Positions 12,303 through 21,430 of a stretch of 64,000 nucleotides of DNA are shown piece by piece; within the stretch, counting starts at the first letter, position 1; each line of letters opens with the position of its first letter. The stretch lies in assembly GCF_965638725.1 (NCBI RefSeq), contig NC_134970.1:8104001-8168000 (forward strand). Reading direction: 5' to 3'. A program made the translations under genes and the position numbers. Under the pieces are notes generated by a model. The model did no database searches, was not told where the DNA came from, and saw nothing but the letters and a program-made list of their open reading frames with translations. The DNA comes from Aptenodytes patagonicus (lineage: Eukaryota; Chordata; Aves; Sphenisciformes; Spheniscidae).

Positions 12303-14740
12303 GCTCATCACAAAATGCCTAGGGGGAAGCATATCTTTTTTTTCCCTGATGGCATCCTCGTGGTTGGTGGGACCACGTGTGGGTTACACAGAGGCTGGGG
12401 GCTGCCAGCTGCGTGGCCCCTCTCAGATCTTCCCGGGCTGGGGATAACAGAGTCACGCCGGGACAGACCCCAGAGCAGGGGTCTCCACACAGGTCTCTCC
12501 ACACAGGGAGCCCACCAGCAGAGATGTGGTTTCGACCCTCAGGCTGTTGTGCACACTGCGAGCCCTTGCGAGCCTCTGGTCCCCTGTCCTGGGGGTCCCA
12601 CACCATATGTGTGATCCAAACTGAAGACTCCGCAAAGTTTGCTCAAACACAACCCGTGCTCCCGCCTTGCACAGTCATGTTCCTTGACAGAGGTGAGGAT
12701 GGAGCTGTAAGAGGGAGTCGAGCCCCTTCCTGGGTTGAACACCACGCTGAGAGGGGGTCCTGCTGTGGAAGGGGCACCAGCAAGGGACAAGGGGCCGGGG
12801 CCGGGGGTTGCCCCGGGCACCTGCAGTGCTGAGGGCTCCGGCAGTCCTGGGAGCTGAGTGTGCCAGGCATGGGGCAAGCGGCTGAGCTGGAGGTGCTCCA
12901 GCGGCAGGCATTTGTATGACGTGGGCTCGGAGGGACCCGTCCTGCCCCACCGCTGCAGGGGGTCGGTCCCAGGCACATGTGAGTCCTGGCTCCCTGCACA
13001 TCGGGCTTTGCACTCTCCTCAAATGGTCTGAGCCTCCTCCCAACCCCACAGAGCTTCTCAGCCCTGCCAGTAACTCCTATTTCCCCCCGACTTGCTGCTT
13101 GCACGGACCAGGCACGTTTGTTCAGCGGCATCTCCTGAAAGAAAGCAAAGGACCAAGAAGCCAGAGACACGGGGAGAGAGGTCCCTGCAGAGTGGAGTCC
13201 CTGGAGAGAAATGTCTTTGGGGGAGGTTTCTCATGTCAGGCCAGGCCAGGAGAAGCGATGAAACTGTGGACTGGGAAGGCTCCAGGAGGCAATAGCTCGA
13301 AGGGGCCGAGCTCTGCCTGCTAGCCTGCTTTATTAGCTCTCCTGACAGCGGTAACAACAGCAACAGCAACCACAACAGCTGCTGAAGACAGGCTGTTTAC
13401 AGAGCATAGTCTCCTCTGAGCAAACACAAGCATAACTCTTGACACCTCGCTTCCCCCAAGCAGCCCCCTCCCGCCCCGCTCCTGGGAGAGGAACAAGCTC
13501 TGGGCCGGGTGGGGGGCTGGAGGGAAGCCTGTGATGCTGGCCGGGAGCTCCCAGGGGCCCCGTGACCCCAGGGGCCCCAGGCCAGCATGGCCCCAATCCT
13601 GTGGCCGTGGTCTCCCAGGGCACGGCCAGGCTGCACTGACCCATTGTGCCACACCACCTCTGTGGGAGGTGAGGGGTCCCCAGGCACTCCCTGTGCATGG
13701 AGGGCTGGGGGGGCCCAGGCTCTTGGGGTGCTGGGACCCAGAGATTGGGCTGTGGGACGTTGCCTGCTCTGGGAGCAGAACAGGCACCCCGGGCGGCTCG
13801 CTCACGTGTGGCTGTCCCTGTTGCTGCTCTCAAAACTTCAATCAAAAATCCCTCCAGAGGCCAGGACAAACCCCACTTCAGTTGTGGTGCCCCCCCAATG
13901 GCCAACAGATTTCCCTGCCTTCCCACCACGGTCTGACCCCGCCACCCTGAGCCCCAAGGAGCAGAGACGGGTGAGGGCTTTCCAGCAAGGAAGGAGGGGT
14001 GAGAGGGGAAGTTTGCTCATCCAAGGGCTGAAGGAAGGCTCTGGGACGCACGGGGGCTTCCCCACGCCTTGCACCCCAAGGTGAAAGGCCAGGGGCAGAG
14101 CACAGCTGGGGCCAGAGGAGCACAGCTGGAGCTGGGGCTGCCTGACTTAGTCAGGGAGGGAGGGAGGGAAGGCTGTGGGGAGGGATGTCCATGACTTTTT
14201 CTGGGAATGCTGTCTCAGAGCCCAGCCAGAACTAGGGCCATGCCTCCCCACGCTCCTTTGCCTAAACTTCCCACCCTTTGATACAGCTCCTTGATGCTAC
14301 CAGCTGGTTTCCAAGGCTGGGCCTGGCAGAGGAGGGAGGAGAGTTGGGGTCAGCCCTTTTTGGCTCCTCAGGCTAGAGAATGACATCCTTAGCTGCATCA
14401 AGAGGGCAGGCGCGGCGAGAGGGATGATACTGGAACAATCGAGGTTGGAGAGGTGTCCAAGCTCAAGCTCTGCAAGCAAGACCAAAGCAAGCCCTGCCTC
14501 TGGTGACTCGGCTTCCCAGATCACCATGGGATGGAAGGGGACCCTCTGCTGAGGAGCTCTCATGGACAGATGTCCCCACCACAGACATGTACAACTCCTC
14601 CAAGGGTCACTCCGGGAGCCTCAGTAGAAGGCAGAGGCAGCCCTAGGCAGCACTTGGACTTGAGGGACAGTTCCTCTCCCCAGGGGGAGGTGCCAGCCAA
14701 GGAGCCTTTTCCTAAGGGAGCTGGACAGACCATGGAGGCT
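12303..14740. other. Intergenic region between the MROH gene and a retroelement
   Basis: GC-rich sequence with no recognised gene. It contains the 44-bp element described separately (12443-12486), a CAACAG-rich stretch near 13350-13380, and a GGGA-rich run near 14155-14170. Long open frames on both strands have no recognisable domain and are attributed to base composition. A minus-strand AATAAA near 13328 directly follows a short Cys-rich open frame but cannot be tied to a gene. Confidence 0.5.
12443..12486 (+). repeat. 44-bp dispersed element, copy 1
   Basis: It starts GATAACAGAGTCACGCCGGG and ends GGGGTCTCC. The reverse complement of 54833-54876 matches at 43 of 44 positions; the only difference seen is T versus C at the third base. 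It may be a piece of a repeat family or a shared regulatory block. Confidence 0.8.
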
Positions 14741-15211
14741 GTTACATAAGAAAAAGCTCCAACGTGAAGATGGCTTCCAAGACCTGTGCAAGAGAACTTG
14801 ACCGACAGTGACCTGCCCTGTGCAAGAGGGTCTGCTCATAGAAGAAACCAGACCAAACCGGCTGAAAGTGGCAAAGTTGCAACAAAATAGTGCAAACTCT
14901 GCTAATAAGTATGCATTAAGCACGCTTGCACGGGGGGTCGCGTGAAGAAATACTCAAAAGCGCATGGTAACAAGCGGTGTCATGGCCAAAGCCAATAGGT
15001 TATGTAAACTGTAAAAATGAATATCTGAGTAGTCTTAAAACTGTATATAAGGAATGAAGTGTAACATGGGGTCCCTTTGGGCTCCCAGCCGAGAGGCACC
15101 TTAATGCCGGCAATAAAAGCTAGTGTGTACTTCTGCTGCCTTCTTTCCGGTACCTGTGCACAAGCTAGGGGAAAAGAAGAAAATGTGAGCAAGTCCTTTT
15201 TGCTAACGATT
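14741..15211 (+). repeat. 5' LTR-like block
   Basis: A TATA box (TATATAA, 15044-15050) is followed about 60 bases later by AATAAA (15112-15117) and roughly 95 further bases before the primer-binding-site candidate. This is the usual U3-R-U5 layout. The outer end beginning TGTTACATAAG is a guess, and the inner end reads TAACG instead of the expected terminal CA, probably a mutation. Confidence 0.55.
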
Positions 15212-15229
15212 TGGCGACCCAGGTGGGAC
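15212..15229 (+). other. Candidate retroviral primer binding site
   Basis: TGGCGACCCAGGTGGGAC lies two bases after the presumed LTR end. It begins with the TGG complementary to the CCA tail of a tRNA, as primer binding sites do. The tRNA identity was not established. Confidence 0.5.
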
Positions 15230-15731
15230 TCTGTGGGTTTCCGACCTGGTGAGTGTAGCTACCACATACAACACAGCTGGCGCTGGGTGAGTTCACCCCA
15301 TTGTCCTTGCGGGGTCCGTGTTCACCGGGAAGGTACTGAAACCGGGGGCAGCGTAAGTCATGGGGGGTTCAATAGGTAAGGAAAAACGGGGTTCGCCGCT
15401 GGCAGAAATTCTGCAAAACTGGAAGAAAACTGATGGTACTTCAGGACTCACTAAAGCTCGAAAGCTCGAGCCATAGTTCTCTGCCAGGATGAGGGGCCAG
15501 CTGAAACTCGGGAGGAGATGCCGTTCGAGCAGTGGCCCCTGGAAGGTTCGTCTGATATGAGCAAGCTGACTTTCCTGCATCAACGCTTGGAGGATCAGAA
15601 ACCTTAGCAAATGAACTACTGCTCTTAGCAAATGAACTACTGCTCTGTCTGGGATAACTGGGCTTTTAAACAACCAGGCGGATACGGGGATTTGGCTAAG
15701 GTAAGACAGATGGTAACGCACCCAATGCCGG

Positions 15732-16538
15732 GTGACTCAAAGTCTAAACCCTACCCTCGCTCTGCTTCACCCTGCACCTGCTCCTGCTACTCCTCAGACC
15801 CCTACGCTGTACCCGCCGCTTCCTCCTGAAAATCACGCTCCTGCTTTGCAAGCTCCTATGAGCTTGCTAGTGGCTAGTCCGGCTGCAGGAATGCCTGTGG
15901 CAGCAGGACAGAAACCACCCCCTCCAATATTACATGCCTATGTTTATCAGCCATGGGCTCCAGGAGATTTGACTCAAGGGGCGCAACAGATGCCCTGGGT
16001 ACGTGAGGACCCAGAAAAGGTTGCCCAACTCTTCTCTACAATAATAGAGGGACATCACCCCTCTTGGAGGGATGTTCAAGTGCCGTTGCAGCAAATATTT
16101 TGGTTGGGAGATAGAGATCGGATTTGGGAAAAAGAGAGAGAATTAGCAAGTCGTGATGGAAACAGACAGCCTTGGCCAAGCGTGGACCCTAATTGGGATT
16201 ATAAGAATGCAAATGACCGAGCTGCCTGTGAAACAGCTTGCCATAATCTGGTCCTGGCAATAAAGGCTGCAGGACAAACCGGTGTCAACTGGGAAAGAGT
16301 TCGGGAAGTGAGGCAAAGATCAGAGGAACACCCGAGCGACTTCGGGAGTCGCTTGCGGCAAGCATTGTTGCGATACGGAGGAAGGACGGAAGGTGACTTT
16401 AATGACGAATTGGCAGTGAGTGCATTTGTCCAACAGGCAGCCCCAGACATTCATAAATACTTTGTGAAGCACGCTCCAGGATGGCAGGGGGAAAAAAAAT
16501 CCACAAAAGATATTGTCTCCGGCAGCGTATGTATATGA
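15732..16538 (+). pseudogene. Retroviral gag remnant (capsid region)
   Basis: An open frame of 268 codons. Its N-terminal third is proline-rich, followed by a gammaretrovirus-like capsid (p30-type) region with WAPGDL and WDYKNANDRAACETA and a region similar to the C-terminal capsid domain (VREVRQRSEEHPSDFGSRL). The frame ends at a TGA at 16536-16538, before the zinc knuckle, so Gag is interrupted. The true upstream start (matrix region) is not intact. Confidence 0.7.
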
Positions 16539-16710
16539 CGGTAGCTCATAAAGACCAAAGAAAGAAACGGAAAGAAGAAAGTGAGAGGAAGTGAGTATGT
16601 TGGCAGTAGCGATGGGAGGAATCCCGCTGACGAGAGGAAGATGAAGGAATAGGAGAAGGGGTGTGGGAACAGCAGAAGCAATGAGAAGAGGACAACTGGA
16701 CCCAAGTCGT

Positions 16711-16752
16711 TGCGCACGCTGTAAGAAACCAGGCCACTGGAAGAGAGATTGT
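16711..16752 (+). pseudogene. Nucleocapsid zinc knuckle fragment
   Basis: It encodes C-x2-C-x4-H-x4-C ([14 protein letters not shown]), the classic single retroviral nucleocapsid knuckle. It lies downstream of the capsid frame's stop, so it is separated from the rest of Gag. Confidence 0.8.
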
Positions 16753-16929
16753 CCATTTTGGCCACGAATGACCAGAGGATTTGGGTGGGAATCCCCCTGT
16801 TTGGAAGCCGCCAAGCAGAGAAAAGGTTGAGGAGCTGGCAGAATTCCCTCAGCACGACTCTCAACAATGACCGGAGGTGGGAGAGCCTGTAACCCTTGCG
16901 GCGTGCGAACCACTGGTAGGAGATCGTGC

Positions 16930-17335
16930 TCAAGTCGTGATAAAAGTCAGTAATCACACTTTAGAATTTCTGATAGACACGGGTGCAACCGACCCTATGC
17001 TAAATCAATACTGAGGTGAATTAAGTCAGGAGAAAGTACAAGTGCAGGGAACCGAGGGGCACCCGGTGACACTGGGGATAACAATCCCTTTATTAGTAGA
17101 AGTTGGCCCACATGCATTATACCCTCAGTTTGTGATAATGGAAGGCAGTCCAATTAATTTATTGGGGAGGGATTTACTGGAAAAATTGCAGGCAGGAGTT
17201 ATGTTTGAAAACAGGGGCATAGCGTTGGAACTGCCAGAAGTCATTGCTCAGATAACGATGGCTGAGGACTTCCAAGCGGTACCCCAAGAATTGAAAGATG
17301 TCCATAAGCCGCCTGGAAAGAAAGAGAGTTTCTAA
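16930..17335 (+). pseudogene. Retroviral aspartic protease remnant
   Basis: Around 16960-16990 the sequence reads FLIDTGAT, the active-site motif of retroviral proteases. Further on, 17042-17335 is open and includes INLLGRDLLEKL, matching the C-terminal protease region. A stop at about 17011-17013 separates the two halves, so the protease is not intact. Confidence 0.7.
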
Positions 17336-17337
17336 CC

Positions 17338-17558
17338 ATCAGCGCGACACAAAACAGCACATCGAGAACAAAGTTTTGGATCTTCTACATGCTCTAGAAA
17401 AAACAAAACAAGTAGCAGTATTACACCATAAAGCCCACCAGCGAGATACTTCTGACCTGACTGAAGGAAACAATCTTGCTGACGGTGCGGCTAAGGCAGC
17501 AGCTTTACAACCCTTTGTGGCGGCGTGCTCCCCCCACCCCACCCACCCCCCCGCGTAA
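17338..17558 (+). pseudogene. Retroviral RNase H C-terminal fragment
   Basis: It encodes VAVLHHKAHQRDTSDLTEGN followed by LADGAAKAAALQ, the end of a gammaretroviral-type RNase H. It follows the protease almost directly, so the reverse transcriptase and most of RNase H have been deleted. Confidence 0.75.
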
Positions 17559-17582
17559 GCAACGACCACCAGTGGGGGTCGT

Positions 17583-18237
17583 TGTGGCTGCATCCAGCTT
17601 ATGCTGGACTTCGGGAATGGGTGGCAACACAGTGGCCAAGGGCTGCCTGGAGCAGTGACCCAAACGACTTGCTGATATGCAAATACGACTGTAAGTCAAT
17701 CATCTTACTCCATAAATAGTGGACAGCCCAGGGCCCGTTGAGCTCTCCTGCACGGCGGGATCTCCCCTTGAGTAAGGACGCCTCTCAAGGTTACTCCTCG
17801 AGGTTGAGAGGTTCCTTGCCGCAACAGATCCTTGGTAAGTGACTCATAGCACGCTAAACTTTGAAATCTTAGCTAAGTGATATAAAGGATCGGTTGCGCA
17901 TATATAATCCTTTAGACATAAACCGTTGACCGAGTCTGGGACTACGTTTGCATCCAGCCGCACCCAGACTCCTCTCTGAGAAGGAGTTTAGAAAGCAAGG
18001 GGGTCCTTTCTGAACCTCATGACTCAACGGGAGGGTCTCCCTGGCAGTTTTGTCTGACCCTGTCCTCTATGCAGTAAATAATCAAGTGTACCTTGCCATC
18101 GAATCTTGTTAAATCACTGTCACGTTTACCATTGAACTTCATTAACTCACACTTTAACTCACTGTTTTCTATCAATAAAGTGTAATTGTTGCTTCTCTCG
18201 CTTACCAGTGAAGTGCACTCTCACGCCATCTGCGACA
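17583..18237 (+). repeat. 3' LTR of a different family
   Basis: It starts TGTGGCTGCATCC and ends TCTGCGACA. It carries a TATA-like CATAAATA near 17710 and AATAAA at 18174-18179, with about 60 bases of U5 after it. It is unrelated by eye to the LTR block at 14.7-15.2 kb. Exact ends are tentative, and no target-site duplication was recognised. Confidence 0.6.
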
Positions 18238-18464
18238 GGCACCCAGGTTTAGTAAGAAGAATTTCTGCTCTGGCCCGGGGCTTAGTCAATGTGCAAATAC
18301 AGTACTTATCCAGGTATGAAACTGAGGGTATCAGTTGATCCCAGGTGCCACATACACTGCACCTTCTTCCATTGTCTCCTGTCGATGAATTGATTTCCAG
18401 TCTCTTCCACCTCATCGCAGCTTAAATAACTGCACTCTGGCTGAGGGCTGACTGGGGGAACTTC

Positions 18465-18589
18465 TCAGTGCTTTAACTTTGCTTTGGGCTTGGTAGGAGC
18501 ACGAGGCTTCATCCCTTTGGCTTGGCCCCCAGCAGAAGGTGGGCCAGTGGCAGGTTTCCAAGTGGTTTGGTGGAACTGAGCTTGTACCC
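18465..18589 (-). other. Possible orphan terminal coding exon, Lys/Pro-rich
   Basis: On the minus strand an acceptor-like TTTTAATCTCCGGTAG is followed by an open frame ending in a basic, proline-containing tail (AKGMKPRAPTKPKAKLKH) and TGA. No family was recognised. It could be the end of the same lost gene as the 19.4-kb segment, or chance. Confidence 0.2.
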
Positions 18590-19402
18590 CTACCGGAGAT
18601 TAAAACCCGAAGAAACAAAAACCCAGAGAAACTGTGTTAGGAAGTAGCAGAAAAAAAAACCCTCAGGGATGACCAATGTTTAAGACACAGGGGTTTGGCA
18701 TTTTGGAGACCAGAGCTCCCAACAGACATGCCTCTTCGAATAGAAACATCCTTTAGCTTTTGATCCTGACGGAACTATTACAGACTGCCCCCATCTCTAC
18801 TTTGCAGTTGCCTGAAGCATTTGCTTGTCCATGTCCAGTTCGCTTCCATGCTTGCAAATTATGTTTAATCTGCAAAACAGTTAGTACTATAAACTGGCAG
18901 CCAAACGCCTCTTCTCTCAAAGACGTGAAAACTGCAGTTAAAGGTGACACAGGTACCATGACAGGCCTTCTGGTCTGGGTTAGGATTCAAAAAGCAGTGT
19001 CTTCTGAACCTCTGTTTTCCCACTGCTGCCAACAGCTGGAGAAAGGGTCTGGTTTTGATCAGCTGGATGATCAATGCTAACTACCACGATCCAGTACAGG
19101 ATGTTACACCTCAGGCTTCAGATTTTGGGCCCAACACAAAGGACTGGATAACCTGCCTCCTGCCATTGGACTGACTGCCGTATGGCACATCCCCTGGCTT
19201 CTCAAGCTCTTCCCCAGCAGTCCTCTCCTGGCCACTCTGCTGTAGGCCGCTACATGGTCTCAGGGAACCACGTTCTGGGTCCACTCTGGCATCTCCCGTC
19301 AATGAGGATACAGAGATGCTCGCCCAGCACACTGTGCTCCTCTCCCCTCTTCTGGTCTCTCTGCATTGTCCTTTCCTCATCTCCAGCCACTGGTTTTGAC
19401 CT

Positions 19403-19489
19403 TCAGGCAGATCTCCGCTGCTTGTAAAACTCCCCCATCAACAAGATGACCACGTCCTCCTGATCCTTCTCAGTGTTGGGAACTTTGGT
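19403..19489 (-). other. Possible orphan terminal coding exon, unrecognised
   Basis: Read on the minus strand, a polypyrimidine tract ending in CCAG precedes 28 open codons (starting [20 protein letters not shown]) and a TGA. Composition is protein-like, with an acidic stretch and then a hydrophobic run. No protein family was recognised. Upstream exons would lie beyond the CR1 and purine tract, so if real the gene is truncated here. It could also be chance. Confidence 0.25.
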
Positions 19490-19569
19490 CTGGAAGCCAA
19501 AACAGAAAACACAGGAGGAAACAGGAGGAGGAGGAGGAGTTGGAGGCAACAGGAGGCATCAGGAGGCTT

Positions 19570-20827
19570 CACCAAGGGCAAGTCTTGCCTGACCAACCTA
19601 GTGGCCTTCTATGATGGACTGACTACATCCGTGGACGAGGGAAGAGCTACTGATGTCATCTATGTGGACTTCCGTAAGGCTTTTCACATGGTCCCCCACA
19701 ACATCCTTCTCTCTAAATCGGAGAGATATGGATTTGATGGATGGACTATTCGGTGGATAAGGAATTGGCTGGATGGTCGCATCCAGAGGGTAGTGGTCAA
19801 CGGCTCGATGTCCGGATGGAGATCAGTGGGACGAGTGGCGTCCCTCAGGAGCCCATATTGGGACCAGTACTGTTTAATGTCTTCGTCAATGACATAGACA
19901 GCGGGATCGAGTGCACCTTCAGCAAATTTGCAGATGACACCAAGCTGAGTGGCGCAGTTGACACACCTGAGGGATGGGATGCCATTCAGAGGGACCTGGA
20001 CAAGCTTGAGAAGTGGGTCCTCGTGAACCTCATGAGGTTCAACAAGACTAAGTGGAAGGTCCTGCACCTGGGTCGGGGCAACCGCCAGTATCAATACAGG
20101 CTGGGGGATGAAGGGATGGAGAGCAGCCCTGCCGAGAAGGACTTGGGGGTACTGGTGGATGAAAAGCTGGACATGAGCCAGCAATGTGCACTCGCAGCCC
20201 AGAAAGCCAACCGTATCCTGGGCTGCATAAAAAAATAAGCGTGGCCAGCAGGTGGAGGGAAATAATTCTGCCCCTCTACTCCGCTCTGGTGAGACCCCAC
20301 CTGGAGTACGGCATCCAGCTCTGGAGTCCTCAGCACAAGAAAGACAGTGACCTGCTGGAGCGGGTCCAGAGGAGGCCACAAAAATGATCAGAGGGATGGA
20401 ACACCTCTGCTGTGAGGACAGACTGAGAGAGTTGGGGTTGTTCAGCCTGGAGAAGAGACGGCTCCAGGGAGACCTTATTGCGGCCTTTCAGTACTTAAAG
20501 GGGGCTTATAAGAAAGATGGGGACAGACTTTTTAACAGGGCCTGTAGCGACAGGACAAGGGGGAATGGCTTTAAACTAAAAGAGGGTAGATTCAGACTAG
20601 ATATAAGGAAGAAATTTTTTGCCACGAGGGTGGTGAAACACTGGCACAGGTTTCCCAGAGAGGCTGTAGATGCCCCATCCCTGGAGACATTCAAGGTCAG
20701 GTTCAACGGGGCTTTGAGCAACCTGATCTAGCTGAAGATGTCCCTGCTCATTGCAGGGCGGTTGGACTAGATGACCTTTAAAGGTCCCTTCCAACCCAAA
20801 CCACTCTGTGATTCTATGATTCTATGA
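19570..20827 (+). mobile_element. CR1 LINE, 5'-truncated, with reverse transcriptase remnants
   Basis: It encodes the C-terminal half of the CR1 reverse transcriptase with [15 protein letters not shown], the catalytic FADDTKL (about 19927-19947), [12 protein letters not shown], and the C-terminal LERVQRR and FFATRVVKHW blocks. The frame shifts at least twice (around 19830-19870, 20230 and 20385), so it is inactive. The 3' end finishes in ATTCTATGATTCTATGA, the hallmark CR1 tail. It lies within a GGA-rich purine tract that resumes directly after the tail. Confidence 0.95.
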
Positions 20828-21230
20828 AACAAGAGGAGGAGGAGGAAGAGAAAGAGGAGAAGGCCCCAGGAGGAAGACGAGGAGGAGGAGGAATAGGAGG
20901 CATAAGAGGGGGAGGCAGAGGAGGAGGAAGAAGAGGAAGAGAAAAAGGCAACAGGAAGCATCAGGAGGCAACAGGAGAAAGAGGCAAAAGGAGTCAGCTG
21001 GAAGAAACGGGAGGAGGAGGAGAAGGTGGAGGCAGTGGAAGAGGAGACAGAGGACGAGAAAGAGGAGGAAGAAGAGGAAGAAAGGGAGGCAACAGCAGGC
21101 AACAAGAGGCAAGAGGAGGAGGAGACAAAAGGAGGTAAAAGGAGGCAACAGCAGGAGGAGGCAACAGGAGACAAGAGGAGGAGGAGGAGGAGGAGGAGGA
21201 GAAGGTAACAGGAGGCCAGAGGAGGCAATA
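20828..21230 (+). repeat. GGA/GAA-rich polypurine tract
   Basis: About 400 bases of almost pure purine on the + strand (GGAGGAGGAAGAG-type with GGCAACAGGAGGCA interspersions). A shorter piece of the same kind lies at about 19513-19565, left of the CR1. The reading frames here are artefacts of the repeat. The composition is of the type that can form triplex or R-loop structures. Confidence 0.9.
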
Positions 21231-21234
21231 GGGG

Positions 21235-21430
21235 GTTCCTAGAAAGGCTGTCCAGTTCTGCAGCCCTTGGGGTGTTCCTGTCATGGGCTTCACCATCTAA
21301 CACCAAGGCTAGGCTCTTTGGTCCCCCGGGTGCTGCATGTTGCAACAGTGTGGTTTTCCCTCCCGCTGTTGCTGGCATGGACCTCATAACCGGGGGTATA
21401 GCGCCTTCTCCATTAAGGACATCCCGGGCA
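21235..21430 (+). repeat. Dispersed about 190-bp repeat, copy 1
   Basis: It runs from GGTTCCTAGAAAGGCTG to GGACATCCCGGGCAGCCAG and matches 30936-31125 in the same orientation with few differences by eye; copy 1 has a short extra GTCATGGGCTT-like insertion. No coding signal was seen. It may be part of an LTR or other unclassified retroelement. Confidence 0.8.

Larger units (their letters stand above)
14741..18237 (+). mobile_element. Defective, probably chimeric endogenous retrovirus (gammaretrovirus-like Gag)
   Basis: In order: an LTR-like block with TATA box and AATAAA (to about 15211), a primer-binding-site candidate, a gag-related frame with capsid similarity (15732-16538), a single CCHC zinc knuckle, a protease fragment, a short RNase H tail, and then a second LTR. 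Most of pol (reverse transcriptase and the start of RNase H) and all of env are missing. Several frames are broken. The two LTR-like blocks do not resemble each other, so this is either a recombinant between two elements or two remnants lying side by side. The left boundary is approximate. Confidence 0.72.
18238..19565. other. Intergenic region with orphan exon-like segments on the minus strand
   Basis: No complete gene is recognised. Two minus-strand segments look like 3'-terminal exons and are listed separately (18465-18589 and 19403-19489). The rest holds short unremarkable frames. The right end becomes GGA-rich from about 19513. Confidence 0.5.

Noticed and set aside
13320..13929. Minus-strand frame ending in a Cys-rich tail next to AATAAA
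   Set aside because: The Cys run comes from a CAACAG-type microsatellite and no upstream exon or domain was found, so a gene could not be supported.
20824..21208. Glu/Lys/Arg/Gly-rich frames in the purine tract
   Set aside because: They are direct translations of the GGA/GAA repeat.
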